Notes under the pieces: model-generated | Databases searched by the model: none | The model's input: the letters and a program-made list of their open reading frames with translations, nothing else | Told to the model about the DNA's origin: nothing | DNA from: Ursus arctos | Taxonomy: Eukaryota > Chordata > Mammalia > Carnivora > Ursidae | Direction of reading: 5' to 3' | Assembly: GCF_023065955.2 (NCBI RefSeq) | Contig: NW_026622997.1 | Span: forward strand, 11,332,001-11,396,000 | Length of the DNA stretch: 64,000 nt | Program-made: the position numbers and the translations under genes | Shown: positions 21,901 to 33,604 of the stretch, piece after piece | Numbering within the stretch: position 1 is the stretch's first letter | How the letters are laid out: each line of letters starts with the position of its first letter

Positions 21901-23439
21901 TCCTCTTCCTCTGATTATGATTAGGAACTCCCCACGCATGTAAGGAAACTAAGAGCCTGGACGTGAGGGCTGGGATCGGGGTCAGGACCTGGTCAGAGGT
22001 TCTGTTGGGCCAGCCGTGCCGTGACTTCTCCCTGGAAGGCAAAACGGTCACACTGAGGCTAAGTCAGAAGACACTCTTCCAACTCGACTGGACGCGGATG
22101 TGGGAGCGCTGGGACCCTGACGCAACATGGTCTGAGATTCGAGGTCTCACTCTCCAGTACTCTGCACGAGAGACACTTGGATGGTGGCTGAGCGTGGCTC
22201 TGGGGGCAGTGGTCCTTAATTAGAACACGTGGGTGCTGGGCACGCAAGCCTCCCTTTGCATTGCACTCAGAAGTCCCCAGTGACTGACTGGGAATCAATA
22301 TAAACTATGTCTTTGCTGCAGAAAGGCAGGGAGGATAAGAAAAAGCTGCTTTGGCCTGGAAACACCAAGCAAAAGCCCACGCTGCAGAAATTACCTGGGG
22401 CCAGGCAGGAAGGAAGGAAGGAAGGAGCGTCCAGGTCCCTTGGAGGCTGGGCCAAGGAGGAGAATGTGTTGATTTCAATGGGCCCTTTGCAGGGAGAGGG
22501 ACAGGTGAGGTCAGAGCCTGAATCTGAAGCCTTTTCTGGGTGTGAGGCCCCTCCCAGCCTCTGAACTCATTTCCTCTCAGGCTTTATTCCAGCAGGGGTT
22601 TCCGTGGAAATAGGAGTTGCCCCAGCACCCAAGGTGGGACTGGGGGCAAAGCGGGACCGTCCCCGGCCTGCAGGCTGCCAGGACCACCAAGGAGGTGGGC
22701 TTGCAGCCTCCAGGGAAAGCTCTGTGCCGCCTTATCTCTTGGTGAGCAGAGGGATCCTGCGGAGGAGGAAAGGGCGGGGTGTGGGCGGGGGACAGGAAAA
22801 TAGCTCAGCTCTGGTTGCACCAGGCACGCCCTCATCGCCGGAGTCATATCTTCTTCCGAGCCAGAAACCCAGCCTGAGAGGTGCACACAAAGCTGGCATT
22901 TAGAGGAGGCACGCACACCGCTCAGAAAGCAGAATCATCCACCCTGGCTTCAAAGACACCAGCCTCTCCTTTCAAAACAGCACAGCCCTGAAGAGCTGTC
23001 TGGTATGTCTGTCTCTAAACACCCGTCTCGCTGCTCCAAAGGATGAGGTCTTTATCAGCAGCAACAGGACCCCAGCAGAATGGTTCATGAGCTGGTGGTT
23101 TATAAAGTCAACATCTTTGTCTTTCTGCAGTCATTTGTATGCTCAGAAGTCGAGGGAGAAACCCCCCAAACAGAAGACAAAAGGTTGCCTTTTTACGCTA
23201 ATATGTGCTTGGGGACTTTTAAAGCTAACTGACAAAGACCAAGCAAGGAACAGGCACATCCCATAATGACGCCTGGGACACCTGCTTCATCAAGTAAATG
23301 CAGAAAACAGCAGTGGAAGTTACCTGAGAAGTGTGTTCACTATTTCCGCACCCTAAAAGCCGAGATTTGAGGGGGTGAGGAGTCCCTAGCCTGGGGGTAA
23401 ATCTGCCCCAGAAGTCACTTACTGAAGGGAGTCCAAGCA
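21901..23439. other. No gene recognised; short (AAGG)n at 22410-22428
   Basis: GC-rich unique-looking sequence. The longest frames are 110-128 codons and overlap on opposite strands. No exon evidence. Confidence 0.4.
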
Positions 23440-23600
23440 GCTGGGAGTCTGACTGCCTGGCTGGAAACCAGGTCCATGGCTTGTCGCCTCTGTGAACAGG
23501 TCAGAGCCTCAGTTTCCTATTCCATAAAATGGGTGTTGCAAACTGTAGCTGCATACAGGTATCACAATAAGTATTAAAGACAGTGCTTAGATGTAAAAGA
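23440..23600 (+). mobile_element. MIR SINE, sense
   Basis: 'gtctgactgcctggctggaaaccaggtcc', 'gtcagagcctcagtttcctattccataaaatggg' and 'caataagtattaaagacagtgctta' match the MIR consensus in order. 23620-23720 may hold a second, reversed fragment. Confidence 0.75.
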
Positions 23601-24049
23601 ACTGGGTGTTACAGAGGACCACGTGGTGCACCTTCCAGAGTTTACAGGTGGGGAAAGTGAAATGTAGAGAATTGGAGCTAACATCGTTTAGAGTCTAGTC
23701 CAGAACTTAGAATAGCGGGTTTGGAATTATTACTATTATTAATTATTATTATGAATCAATCACAAGTCTCCTAAATGGCAATCCTTTTTATTTTTTTCTT
23801 TTTTCTTTTTTTAATTAGAGCAGGGTTTGTGTCAAAAGATGTGGGCCTCAGCCAGCTCAGACTGCTCAGGGAGGACGCATCCTCAGCCCCAGCAGGTGGG
23901 GAACTGATGGAGGAGACTGGGGGTGGGAGGCAGGGGCTGTGTGGCCACACTGCAGACCTAGCTCTGCTTGCCCCTGCCCTGGGCTTCCTGCGGCATTCTC
24001 CCAGGGAAAAGCAAAGCATGCCACACTGAGCTCATTGCATTCCATGACA
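23601..24049. other. No gene recognised
   Basis: Holds a possible MIR piece (23620-23720), a short ATT-rich patch at 23725-23755 and a T-rich run at 23784-23815. No exon evidence. Confidence 0.35.
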
Positions 24050-24180
24050 GCCTGTGGGGTAATGGAAGCCTAGAAAGGCAGAGAGATCTCCCCAAGACTC
24101 CATGATGGATGAATGAGTAGCTAGATTGGGACTCGACCTCTCATCTCCTGGCTCCAGGCCCAGTGTTCTTTCTCCCGGAC
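24050..24180 (-). mobile_element. MIR SINE, antisense
   Basis: 'gaagcctagaaaggcagagagatct', 'ccccaagactccatgatggatg' and 'ctggctccaggcccagtgttcttt' fit the MIR reverse complement. Confidence 0.6.
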
Positions 24181-24713
24181 CACGAATCCCTGACTTACAA
24201 GCCATTGCTCCTCAAAGAGAAAGAAACATGGGGCAGAGTGAGGAGGAAGGTCCAAGAACAAAGTGAACTTGGCTCTCCTACAATTAGGGAAGAAAAATAT
24301 CTGTTGGGCTGAGGGTCACCTGGGTTTGCATAGACTATTTTGAAAGGATCAAGCGATTTAAATATCAGTAGCATGCAGATCTAGCTAGCTAGCACACAGA
24401 TGTGGGCTTACCCCACTACTAAGGGATGCAGGTTTGCTGGGACATAAAGAATAACGATGGGCAATGTGCATTCTTTTAGAATGTAGTGACCCATGCTTGT
24501 TCATCAAGAGTCCTGATCAATGAGATGATTCACTCACCCACATAAGAGAGGGAATAAAAAACATCTAAGGAAATTTGGAATACTGCAAAATATTTATGTA
24601 TTTGGAAAGAATTGTGAAGAAAAAGGTTCTAATCATCCCCTGAATTCCATGACAAGAAAAGAACAAAGGTGACACTCTGTTACCTTTTAGCTCAGTGGAT
24701 GGTGTTTGCCTTT
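24181..24713. other. No gene or repeat recognised
   Basis: Unique-looking sequence leading into the CT-rich tract. Confidence 0.4.
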
Positions 24714-24812
24714 TTTCCTCCTTCCCTCCCTCCTTCCTCCCCTCTTTCCCTCTTTCCTTCTTGCCCTCTTCCTTCCTCCCTTCCTCCCCTTTCTCTCTCC
24801 TTCCTTCTTTCT
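24714..24812. repeat. CCTT/CCCT-rich homopyrimidine tract
   Basis: About 100 bp of C and T almost exclusively; on the minus strand it reads as a Lys/Glu/Gly-rich open frame, which is an artefact. Confidence 0.92.
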
Positions 24813-24976
24813 GAGGGTCATTAATCAATCATTTAGGTACTCAGCAAGGACTGCAAATCTTCACTGACCACTGGGGAATTCAGTAGCTGAGAAAGCAGAA
24901 GAGGCTGGTCCTCCTGGATCACCGTTCTTACGTTCTTCCCACATTTTTCTTGAGTGCTCACTACACAGTAATCACT

Positions 24977-24992
24977 GGGGGGGGGGGGGGGG
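24977..24992. repeat. G16 mononucleotide run
   Basis: Sixteen consecutive G bases, long for a mammalian genome and prone to sequencing error. Confidence 0.9.
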
Positions 24993-27900
24993 CGAGTCGT
25001 TTCATAGTACCTACAATTTTCCGCTCCAGGACTGTCCCCAATTTCACAGGCATTTCTTCATAAATACTCACGAATTCGGAGTTTCCTCTGAGGAAACTAA
25101 GGCGCTAGAAAATCAAGCAGAAATAAAGCAAAACAACTCTCATCAGAGAGTAAGTCAGGGGCAGAAACAATTATAACAACAACAGCTACAATCACAAACA
25201 TGGTAAAAAGAACCCAAGTTCAATTCAGAAGTGAACTCAAATTACTCTTCAAGAAAGCTTACACTAAAGAAATCAATCTTTTCCCATCCTACAAGACTAT
25301 CCCTTATCTCCAGCAAAACGTCGTCCCGTGGGTTAGTCCTAACCTTTAGCTGAAACTCCATTAGTAAAACTAGCATTCTAACTCTGGGGAAATGCTTTAA
25401 AATACTATCCTGGTACGTGTTTATTGGTTTTCCTAGAAGAGACCGGAACTGCAAGACCAGTCATGAAAATGGGACTCTTCCTGTCCTCCATGTAGGCTTG
25501 GACCATGAGAAATCTTGGTTCTTAAAATACTAACAGGTCGGAGGGCAATCATGTATTTTGCACTACGTATTACAGTACCGTGGAAGGCAAGCTGCCTAGG
25601 GAATAAAAAAGTTCAAAGAGATTCAGTTGAAAGGTGCTCTCCAGGGACTATTACTTTTCAAGATCGTACAACCCCAGAAGAGCATTCCTTTGCGACACTA
25701 GCCCAGGTCCCCACCTGCACTTTTACATTGTTTCAGAGTAGTTGGGAGAGACACAATAGCCTACAGCCCCTGCAAACACAGAGACAGAGCATGGTGGAAA
25801 CTGTTCCTATGGCTTTATGGAGTCATTCAGCCCTGTACCTACAGAATTTCTCCTACAGCTTCCATGGAATACGAAAAGAACGTGAGCTGGGAAAGACACA
25901 GAGACCCAGGGGCAAGCATTCCCTGGTCAATGCTAACGCCCTCTTTGGGATGTTCACCGGGCACACTGCTTTACGGAAACCTGTTAAACTCTGTTTGCTT
26001 CTTCACTTTCTAGACGTATTTGGTCATGGAAATCTTTTTTCTCTAAAATCCATTAACATCTCTTGGATTCTATGAAACACTGTCTAGGAAAATCCTGACC
26101 GAGTCCAAGCTTCACACTCTCACTCAATCTCTCACTTTGTGCCAGGATCTCAATAAAATTTGCCCAGCTCACAAAACACGCACAATATTAACTGAGGGAA
26201 TGAATGCATTGACAAATCGATGAGTGAGTGGCTCCGTGGGCTTACCGTAAGGTCTCACACACTCCAGGGGAAGCCTTGGAACCTAGTATTCCACACCTAC
26301 TCTCTTCTTCCAGGTAGAGAAGCTGTGTGAGGGCTCGGAAAAGGGCCCCACCACCTTAGTGCCCAGCCAGCCTCAAGGCGATGCTGCCAGTCCTTGAACT
26401 CTGGGCGGGGTGGAGGAAGCACTGGAGCCCAGGGTTTAACATGGGATCATGTTGCTTTAGACTTTGTCAGTGACAGGAGACTAAAGTCCTGACAAGCTTG
26501 GCCATCTGGTTGGGTCCCATCATCTATCAAAATAAAAGGATCTGATGTTTGTGCAGCATGAAAAAAAAAAAAAAGAAGGGTTGTGTTCCAGGACCACAAT
26601 CCCTTACTCAAGACCCTTGAGGCAGCCGTGTTACAGAATTCAGAATTTTTCAGATTTTTAGAAAGATAATGCGGTACACATGCATATATTTTATAACACC
26701 ACTCACAGAGGACACAGAGCATTGCCCCATATGCAAATGTTAATATTTCTGTGATGAAACTTGAAGATTCATAATAGGTAACATAAATTAAGTCTATTAA
26801 TAGTTTCGAGTCAGTTCAGGCCAGATTTTGCTGGCAAATGGTATCAGGTATACAAAATGCTTTTGGTTTTCATAGCCTTCTGGATTTTAGGATCGTAGGT
26901 AACGTGCTTCTTACCAGGAAACTTGCCACCAAGTGAAAGGGTAGATAGTGAGTCCGTGCAATGAATCTAAGGCCTTCCCTTCATAGAAAAGCCACACCTC
27001 CGGTGCATCACAAAATATTCCCCAATGTTTCATTTCTGATCAACAGGCTTTGGACTTTGCTTTAAGGTTGTTTGCTTTGATTTAGCATCTCCTCTGTAGA
27101 GAACCTATCCATGTTTGCCCTTAGAAGATTCACAAGGACTTTAAGCTATTTTAACTGTAATAAGGAGGGGCCCCAAGAAAGAGGGGGTTTCCAAGGCAAA
27201 GGGTTGAAGACCGTAGTTTAATGAGTCACCAGTAAATGTCTAAAGGCACCACAGTGCCTACCATTTGGCGTGGAAGTAATCGCACAGTTTTTAATGTGCC
27301 TAGTGGCTATAATAAATGGTCTGTTTCTCTCCTCATATGACTTGTGAACTCAGATATCAGTCTTTGTGACTTCTTGCGTTATGGCCCCAGATTCTAACTT
27401 AGAAACGGTGGGTAAATGCACATGATCTCCTGCTGCAATTTTTAAAGGGCCTCCGATTTTCCTAAGTGTTCTAACAAAATCCTCAGAACACAATCGATTA
27501 TTATTTGCCTTAATAAATAAAGCACATATGCCAGCCAACACGAAGTACTTATCCACATTGCTAATCAGTGACAAGTGTCCCAACTTCAAAACGGTTGTAA
27601 ATATCCAATCTCATCTTCCAATCTCCACTGGAACATAATACCGAAGGATTCTGCCTAGAGGATGGCTGTGGTATATTCAGGGGTGTTCAGGCAGTTGAAA
27701 CACCAACATTGTTATCTTCTCTGCCTCAGGCCACAGGTCCATTTACAAATAGTGGAGACTTTGCAAAATCCAAGGGCAACAAAGGCTCTCAACTAATATT
27801 TCCTTTATGCCTTGACTTCAGACAAGATGACACCCAACTGCTCAGGGCAATCATGTTCACTTCTATTTTCAGAGATCTCCCAACAGAAGAACTCACCCAA

Positions 27901-28554
27901 GCCAATAATCCATCCTGGGTTTAAAGTCCCTCAATGTCAGTTTGTGCCAATTCAGCCCAAAGTTCCCAGATAAAAGGCCAATTATGTTATGGCCTCTCAC
28001 TGAGCCACTGAGCCTTAATAACCTCAAGAAGGGAATTTCCTAAATCTCCTAGCCGGTGGGGGATTTAAGACAATAAGTTCCTCTCCATTCATCTTGAATT
28101 CCTGGAAATGCTGAGGGTGTCAATAATGGTGTGTGTGTTTCTCCCTAGGTCTTCAGGGCTGAGAACCTTGAGGCAGCCAAGGGGCTACAGGATGCGATGC
28201 CAACAGCGAAGGCCATCCTCGTCCAGCTGTCAGATGGCATTTGTCCTAGCAGCAGGGAGGTGGCAGCAAGGGCAATCCAAGGACCATAAGCAGACCAATG
28301 ACATGCAGCCCCCTGGGCAGCCAGAGCTTGCTCAGAACCCAAGGGGAAGGAAAATCAAAGCTGAACAACTCAATGGCCAGAGACCCTATGGTTGACACCT
28401 AGCTCTCTGAGTAGGGAGACACAGTCCTACTCTCCGGGGGATGGTGAAACAATGGGAAGTGCGTACACAAAGGACAAAGGAATGTATGTTGGGTGAGGCT
28501 GGAGCAAGAGCCCCAAAGAGAAGGCAGCTCCTCCAGGCACTATTCTGTAGGCAA
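24993..28554. other. No gene recognised; two longish open frames
   Basis: Mostly unique-looking sequence. The 186-codon frame at 25515-26075 (+) is one of the two longest in the window. It has no recognisable domain, signal peptide or repeat and its flanks give no clear splice sites. A 95-codon frame at 28108-28395 is similarly unassigned. An AATAAA plus poly(A) tract lies at 26531-26574. Confidence 0.35.
26531..26574 (+). other. AATAAA hexamer followed by A14 tract (possible retrocopy 3' end)
   Basis: AATAAA at 26531-26536 is followed 24 bases later by A14 at 26561-26574. This is the spacing of a processed mRNA end and would fit a retroposed transcript on the + strand. I see no matching target-site duplication and do not recognise the upstream sequence, so a fortuitous A-run is also possible. 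Confidence 0.35.
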
Positions 28555-28612
28555 CCCACACAAAACCTTAGAACAATGCCCGGCATACAGTAAGTGCTCG
28601 ATAAATAAATAA
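28555..28612 (+). mobile_element. MIR or L2 3' terminus fragment
   Basis: 'acaatgcccggcatacagtaagtgctcgataaataaat' keeps the shared 3' end word pattern of MIR/L2. Confidence 0.6.
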
Positions 28613-28784
28613 AAGTGCTCTCTTGGTTTCCAGGCCTGCACCTTCTCTATCTTGACTTCTCTATCAGTTCAGTCCCCCTAATTCAACCACTTTTCCCTAG
28701 GAATACTTATCTAGAAATCCTTAAGTCGAACCTTTGTTGAAAGAGAATTAGTTTTAAAATAATTGACAATTAAAAAAAAAAAGA

Positions 28785-28983
28785 TCAAATCCCCATTCAT
28801 ATAGCATTCTTGAAATAACAAAATTATAGGGCCAGAGAACAGATTAGCAGTTACCAACAGCTAGGGATGGAGGATGGTGTAGTGGGGCGGGAGTGATCCT
28901 GGGGGATGGACCAGTTCTGTATCTTAATTGTGGTCGTGGTTACAAGAACCCACCACAAGTTTAATGTGATAAGACTACATACA

Positions 28984-29025
<42 letters not shown>

Positions 29026-29213
29026 TGACTGTTTATAAATCTGAATAAGCTCAGTGGATTACACCAATATCAATTTCCTGGGTTTGATATTATATCTAGT
29101 TCTGTAAGATGTTACCAGTGGGCGAAACTAGAGGTACATGGGACCTCGTTGTACATTGTTTTGCAACTTCCTGTAAACTTATTATTATTTCATAATAAAA
29201 AAATTTTAAATAA
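28785..29213 (+). mobile_element. Old L1 (L1MA/L1MB-like) 3' UTR with internal CA repeat, sense
   Basis: 'cagattagcagttaccaacagctagggatgg', 'ggaccagttctgtatcttaattgtggt', a CA run, 'aatatcaatttcctgggtttgatattat', 'agatgttaccagtggg' and 'gcaacttcctgtaaac' lead to a final 'tttcataataaaaaaatttt'. This is the full order of an L1 3' UTR ending at its A-tail. Confidence 0.8.
28986..29023. repeat. (CA)19 microsatellite within the L1 3' UTR
   Basis: Sits where this L1 family's 3' UTR normally carries an AC-rich segment, so it is probably an expansion of ancestral L1 sequence. Confidence 0.95.
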
Positions 29214-30679
29214 CTGAATCCACATGAATGAATTATATACGATTTACTAAACCATTAAGGCAAGCGTAAGCAGATGTATAGACAAACTCCAGATAACATG
29301 TGCTGTTTTGTTCTGATATTAGCTTCCTAAATATCCTTCACTAAAAGATTGGGAAAACCCTTATCCAGAGCCATTGCTTTGCAAAACACTCTGCATATTG
29401 TAGTCACCATGAAGAGTACATTCTGAAGCTGTGCAGTGTACAACCTGGGCAGTAATACACAGCACCCGCTTTTAGCCAACTACAGCAAAGGGGTGTATCT
29501 CAGCGGCTGATTCTTTTCTTTCATCATCCTGGCTTCGTGATCTATTTCTGTATCTCAAACTGCTCCACGTTTCAAGTCGGTCTAGATCGGAATGATAGCA
29601 TTTTTGTATCAGCATTGATATTCTGATGACACAGGCTTCTCAGTTTCTCAGTCTACTTGCTCAAACTTCAGACATAAAAACAGAGTTTTTACTGATTTAC
29701 TCAAAGCTCTCTATTGGGTACTTACTATGAGTTATAAAGATTAATTTCTGTATTGTTATTCCGACGGTGGTGTAGCATAATCACTAGATATCCGTGCGAC
29801 GCTCTAGTTTTCGGCACCTCACGCTCCTTACTGGTTGCCCTGCAAAAGGCTTTCTACTTAGAAATGGCTTCCCTCCGTAGCGCTGGTATAGATCTAATTA
29901 CCTAACTTGCTGGCAGAGAGAGAGCTTCCGGTGTGAGAGCTACGTGAAGGCTCCCCACTATGCAGAAGGTGATTCCATATTTCTTTATGAGGTGACCCAT
30001 CAACTGTGGCTGGTATTGGACTTTTATTGTTCATCCATTTCAACCTATTGATGTGTGATTCATTCATAATTACGCTGCTCACAGCAGGGCTGGTTCCAGC
30101 ACCAGCCCAGCACAGACCCAGGGAGGGCGAACAGGTGGAGACAGGGGAGTAATGTGCCAGAGAGAAGAGGTGGTCGCAGGGGCAAGGCAGGGCTCCCCTT
30201 TGTCCGGAGGGGTGGAACAGAGAGAGAGCCTCCCCCAGGGCATGGAACCCACACCCAGCACAGGGCCTTTCCTGATGTGCTCTTCCCACCCCCCATCTCC
30301 CACAGACACAGGTACAAGGGCTGCACAAAGACTGCCTCCTGAGCAGCGAGTTGGGACAAAGCCAACAGGTGATCTCAGGGTTTGGCACTTTCCCTGTGCT
30401 TCTGAAAGGAGACTAACCATGAAGCCTGGATAAAGGTTTAGAGATGAGCTAAAGAGAGACAAGGTGGGGCTGACCTTCCAGCTTCAGGATCCCAATGTTT
30501 TCCTGGAGCAACTTTGATCTGAATGCACACACATTCACTCACGCCTGCACGCACACGCTCACATCCATGCACACACACCTGGGATTACCAATCACCAACT
30601 CCCGTCCGCACACGCCAGCTCTACTCCCTGGTGGGCCTGGGCCAGCAAAAAGGCAGGGCTGCAGAAGGGCTCAAACAGG
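29214..30679. other. No gene recognised
   Basis: Unique-looking sequence, AT-rich to about 29900 then GC-rich. A 164-codon frame on the minus strand (29894-30388) overlaps two others on the same strand and one on the opposite strand, and is unassigned. Confidence 0.4.
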
Positions 30680-30862
30680 CACCTTTTCTCAGTCTTTAGG
30701 GAAGAACATAAAAGGGGAAGGGAGAGAGCTGCCTGAAAAGATTTTGCCTAAACTCCACTGACCTTGCCAGTAAATAAAATGTTGCATCATTTTTAAAGAA
30801 GAAGAGGAGGAGGAGGAGGAGGGGGAGGAAAAAAACCCACTCGTCCTTCACTATCAGACACT
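30680..30862 (+). repeat. Copy A of a diverged local duplicate
   Basis: From 'caccttttctcagtctttagg' through 'gaagggagagagctgcctg', 'aactccactgac', 'ttgcatcatttttaaag' to 'gtccttcactatcagaca', this segment aligns by eye with 32148-32346 in the same orientation at roughly three-quarters identity. Copy A has an extra (GGA)n insert at 30806-30829. It may be a local duplication or two copies of an interspersed repeat I do not know. Confidence 0.65.
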
Positions 30863-31015
30863 TACTAGCTGTGTGACCTTGGGCAAGCGTCTTTACTCCT
30901 GTGCGCCTCACCTTCTCGTGTGTAACCGGAGATGATGGTGATAATACACCAACCTCATAGGAACCGGGGAGGCCTGAGTGGATTAATATGTGGGAAAGCA
31001 CAGAGCAATGCCTGG
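30862..31015 (+). mobile_element. MIR SINE, sense
   Basis: 'cacttactagctgtgtgaccttgggcaagcg' is an excellent MIR core, followed by 'ataatacaccaacctcatagg' and 'aagcacagagcaatgcctgg'. Confidence 0.88.
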
Positions 31016-31144
31016 GCTCCCACGAAAATTCACTTTTCTCTGCTTCTGCCTGCCTCCCCCCGCCCAACCCTTGTGTTTTTCCAAGGCCCCTCTGGGGCAC
31101 CTTCTTCCCCAACCATTTTTTTCCCTTAAGAAGCAGCCCCATCC

Positions 31145-31260
31145 CATGATTAAGGGCACGGCTTTGCATTCAACTCCTCACTCCCCACACCCTTGTGAGC
31201 AATTGTGGGTCTTCCTAAACCTGGGTTTCCTCTCCTGTGACCATGAGTCCTACAGCCTGC
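31145..31260 (+). mobile_element. Probable MIR fragment, sense
   Basis: 'ttaagggcacggctttgcattcaa' then 'ctaaacctgggtttcctctcctgtgacc' loosely follow MIR. Confidence 0.35.
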
Positions 31261-31785
31261 CTCCTAGACCCCAAGGTCTCTTCGAAGGAGGAAGCACCCC
31301 ACGTATCCTGAGGAGGAACTCAGCGCTCCCTCGCACCGCACCAGAGTCCCCAGTTTTGCTGTCACTCCTGCTTGCCCCTCCCATTCTTCGGTCCTCCACT
31401 CCTCATTAGGCTAAGAACAGGAGAGGCCGCCTCAGGGGCATTCCCAGCACTGTGCTACACTGCTCCCTGTCATCCTCGCCCAACCCCACGACCTAGCTCC
31501 TGCTCTCCAGCCCCAGAGGCCCCTCTGCCTGTCCCCAGAAAACAAGTGAAGTTAATAGTGTGTTGCTGCAAAGAGCAAAAACAAAAGATGCACTGTGGGG
31601 AAGAAAGAGAATGAGCTGAGCTTTCAGTGCGTAGACCACCCTGTCCGGCTTCCCGAGACCGAGGGGTTTCCCAGGACACGGCACTTGCCTTGCTGAGACT
31701 GGGAGAGTGCTGGGCACACCAACAGTCCAGCCATCCATAATGCCCAGGATGCCCAGAAACTAACCTGTGCTCCTCTAACAGTGGT
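31261..31785. other. No gene or repeat recognised
   Basis: GC-rich unique-looking sequence. Frames of 80-135 codons overlap on opposite strands. Confidence 0.4.
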
Positions 31786-31789
31786 TCAG

Positions 31790-31920
31790 AAACTGAAGTG
31801 ACAATGTTAGGAAGGTACTTCACTTCTCTGAGCCTCAGTTTCCCCATCCATAAAATAGGGGGGATAGCAATGGTCACCTCTTATAATACTGTTGCAGAGA
31901 AGAAAGTGCTCAAGCAAGTC
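31790..31920 (+). mobile_element. MIR SINE, sense
   Basis: 'ggtacttcacttctctgagcctcagtttccccatccataaaatagggg' in order, then the MIR 3' half. Confidence 0.85.
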
Positions 31921-32147
31921 GAGCTCCTTGAGCGGCGTGTGGGGCACGATGAGCCCCCACACGATCGGCCTGGGATGCAGCCTTGTCCCCCTGCCAGCTG
32001 CTGACCCTGGCCGCTTGCTTACTCTCCCCCAATCTCAATGGCCTCGCCTGTCAAGTCAGTTCAGTGGCGACCTTAAATAAATTACATGAAGCTGGCCTTC
32101 CCCGTTCCAGGCCCTCAGGAGACTCAGGTCCCTTCCTCTGCAACATT

Positions 32148-32346
32148 CACCTTTTCCCAGTCTTTAAGGAAGAAGAAAAAGAGGAAGGGAGAGAGCTGGC
32201 TGAAAAAGAAGACTGCCTAGACTCCACTGATCAGGCCTTGCGGCTAAAGAAAGGCTGCATAATTTTTTAAAAAAGGAAGAAATCGAAACCTGACTCAGAC
32301 TGGCTGGAAAACCCCAGTCCCTCCTGTCCTTTACCACCAGACAAGG
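32148..32346 (+). repeat. Copy B of a diverged local duplicate
   Basis: Partner of 30680-30862, 1.47 kb away and in the same orientation. It shares 'agtcttta-ggaagaa', 'gaagggagagagctg-ctg', 'actccactga' and 'tcctgtcctttaccaccagaca'. It lacks the GGA expansion and the MIR that follow copy A. Confidence 0.65.
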
Positions 32347-33469
32347 AAGTCTCCGCGGAACAACGGTAGAAAGGATTTTGTGAGGGAGGGGCAGGCAAAG
32401 AAGAGAGGGCTACAGAAATGCCCCAGCCTCGGCTCAATGCTTGGGTCTGAAACGCCGGATCCCCAGCACACATGACACCCACTGGCCTGGAGAGCATAGA
32501 AATGTCTGGAGGGATAGGGCGAGATGGAGCAAAGCCACTGCCCTTGATTTGCAAAGGGCACACAGCCCAAGCATCTTTGTTAAAGTATCTGGCCTCGTTC
32601 CATACATAGTGACCTCTGAGTGCCAGCTGCAAACCCCGCAGCGCTCCCAGACCCGCGGCCGTGGCCCCCGTTACTGCGGGCATGTTTCTCTTTTCCCCCT
32701 TCAGGCCTTCGTCGTCTGGCTGCATGAAGGAGAAATCGCGTTGGCAATGGTCTCAAAGGCCTTTATGTGAAGGTCAGTGGCTCAGATGTTGCTATTTTTT
32801 AACATTTATTAAATGCCAATGGCATGCTGAGCTCAGGGGAAAGCAGAGGTAGATAGGGTGGGCGGGCACACACTCTGCCCGAGATAAACAAATGCACCGC
32901 GTTCCAGAGCTCTGAGCAAAGATGCCCCTCAAAGCCCAAAGCTGGGAGCAGCGTGGTCCATGTTGTCACCTTTCGGGGCGTTCTCCAAAATTTCCACTCC
33001 CGCGCTCAGAGATAGGATAAATCAGAGCCTGGGGATTTATTGGCTGTCACTGTAACGCTCAGCCACCAACACCAGCATTGCCGGCCACTTCCCAATTGGC
33101 ATGTTTCGCTCTGATGGCCCTTTTGGCCCCCTCCACTGCAGGCGCTGGATAATAAAAGAACAGCTGGAGGCAAGGAACGGCCCTCCGTGCCCTTCCCACT
33201 TACCCTAACCTGGAACTCCGCTTGTCCCTCCCCCAGGGCTAAGGGGGTAAGGATCTTGTTTGCCCGGGAAGGAAAAATCCATCACTTTCGGAAGGGATCA
33301 GCAGAGTTCAGGGTGCAGGGACCCGCTTGAGAGATGAAATTCAGGGCTTCCGTTGCCTTCAATCCCGCAGTTCCCTTCACCCCCTGTGCCAGTATACACT
33401 CACCCTCCTGGGTGCAGTATGGAAACACACAGGTGTGGGGCTGGCGTGGGCCGAGGGGGAGCCCCTGAG
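32347..33469. other. No gene recognised
   Basis: GC-rich. The 152-codon minus-strand frame 32267-32725 has no recognisable domain and overlaps frames in other phases. 33030-33140 is unique-looking, with balanced composition. Confidence 0.4.
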
Positions 33470-33604
33470 CTCTCTGGTGTGCTGAGTAACAGCTCTGGGA
33501 GCCACTGGGAGGTTCAAACGCCCGCTCTACCCTCGGGACAAGTTATTTCTCCCCTGGGCTTTAGTTTCTTCGTCTGTAAAATAACCATCTGGTGTGTGAT
33601 GGGT
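33470..33604 (+). mobile_element. MIR SINE, sense
   Basis: 'gggaggttcaaacgcccgctctacc' and 'gacaagttatttctcccctgggctttagtttcttcgtctgtaaaataa' keep MIR order. Confidence 0.75.

Noticed and set aside
24565..24828. Lys/Glu-rich 87-codon minus-strand frame
   Set aside because: It is the complement of a CT-rich low-complexity tract.
28108..28395. 95-codon frame possibly part of an exon
   Set aside because: No homolog recognised, no coherent splice sites, and the opposite strand is open at the same place.
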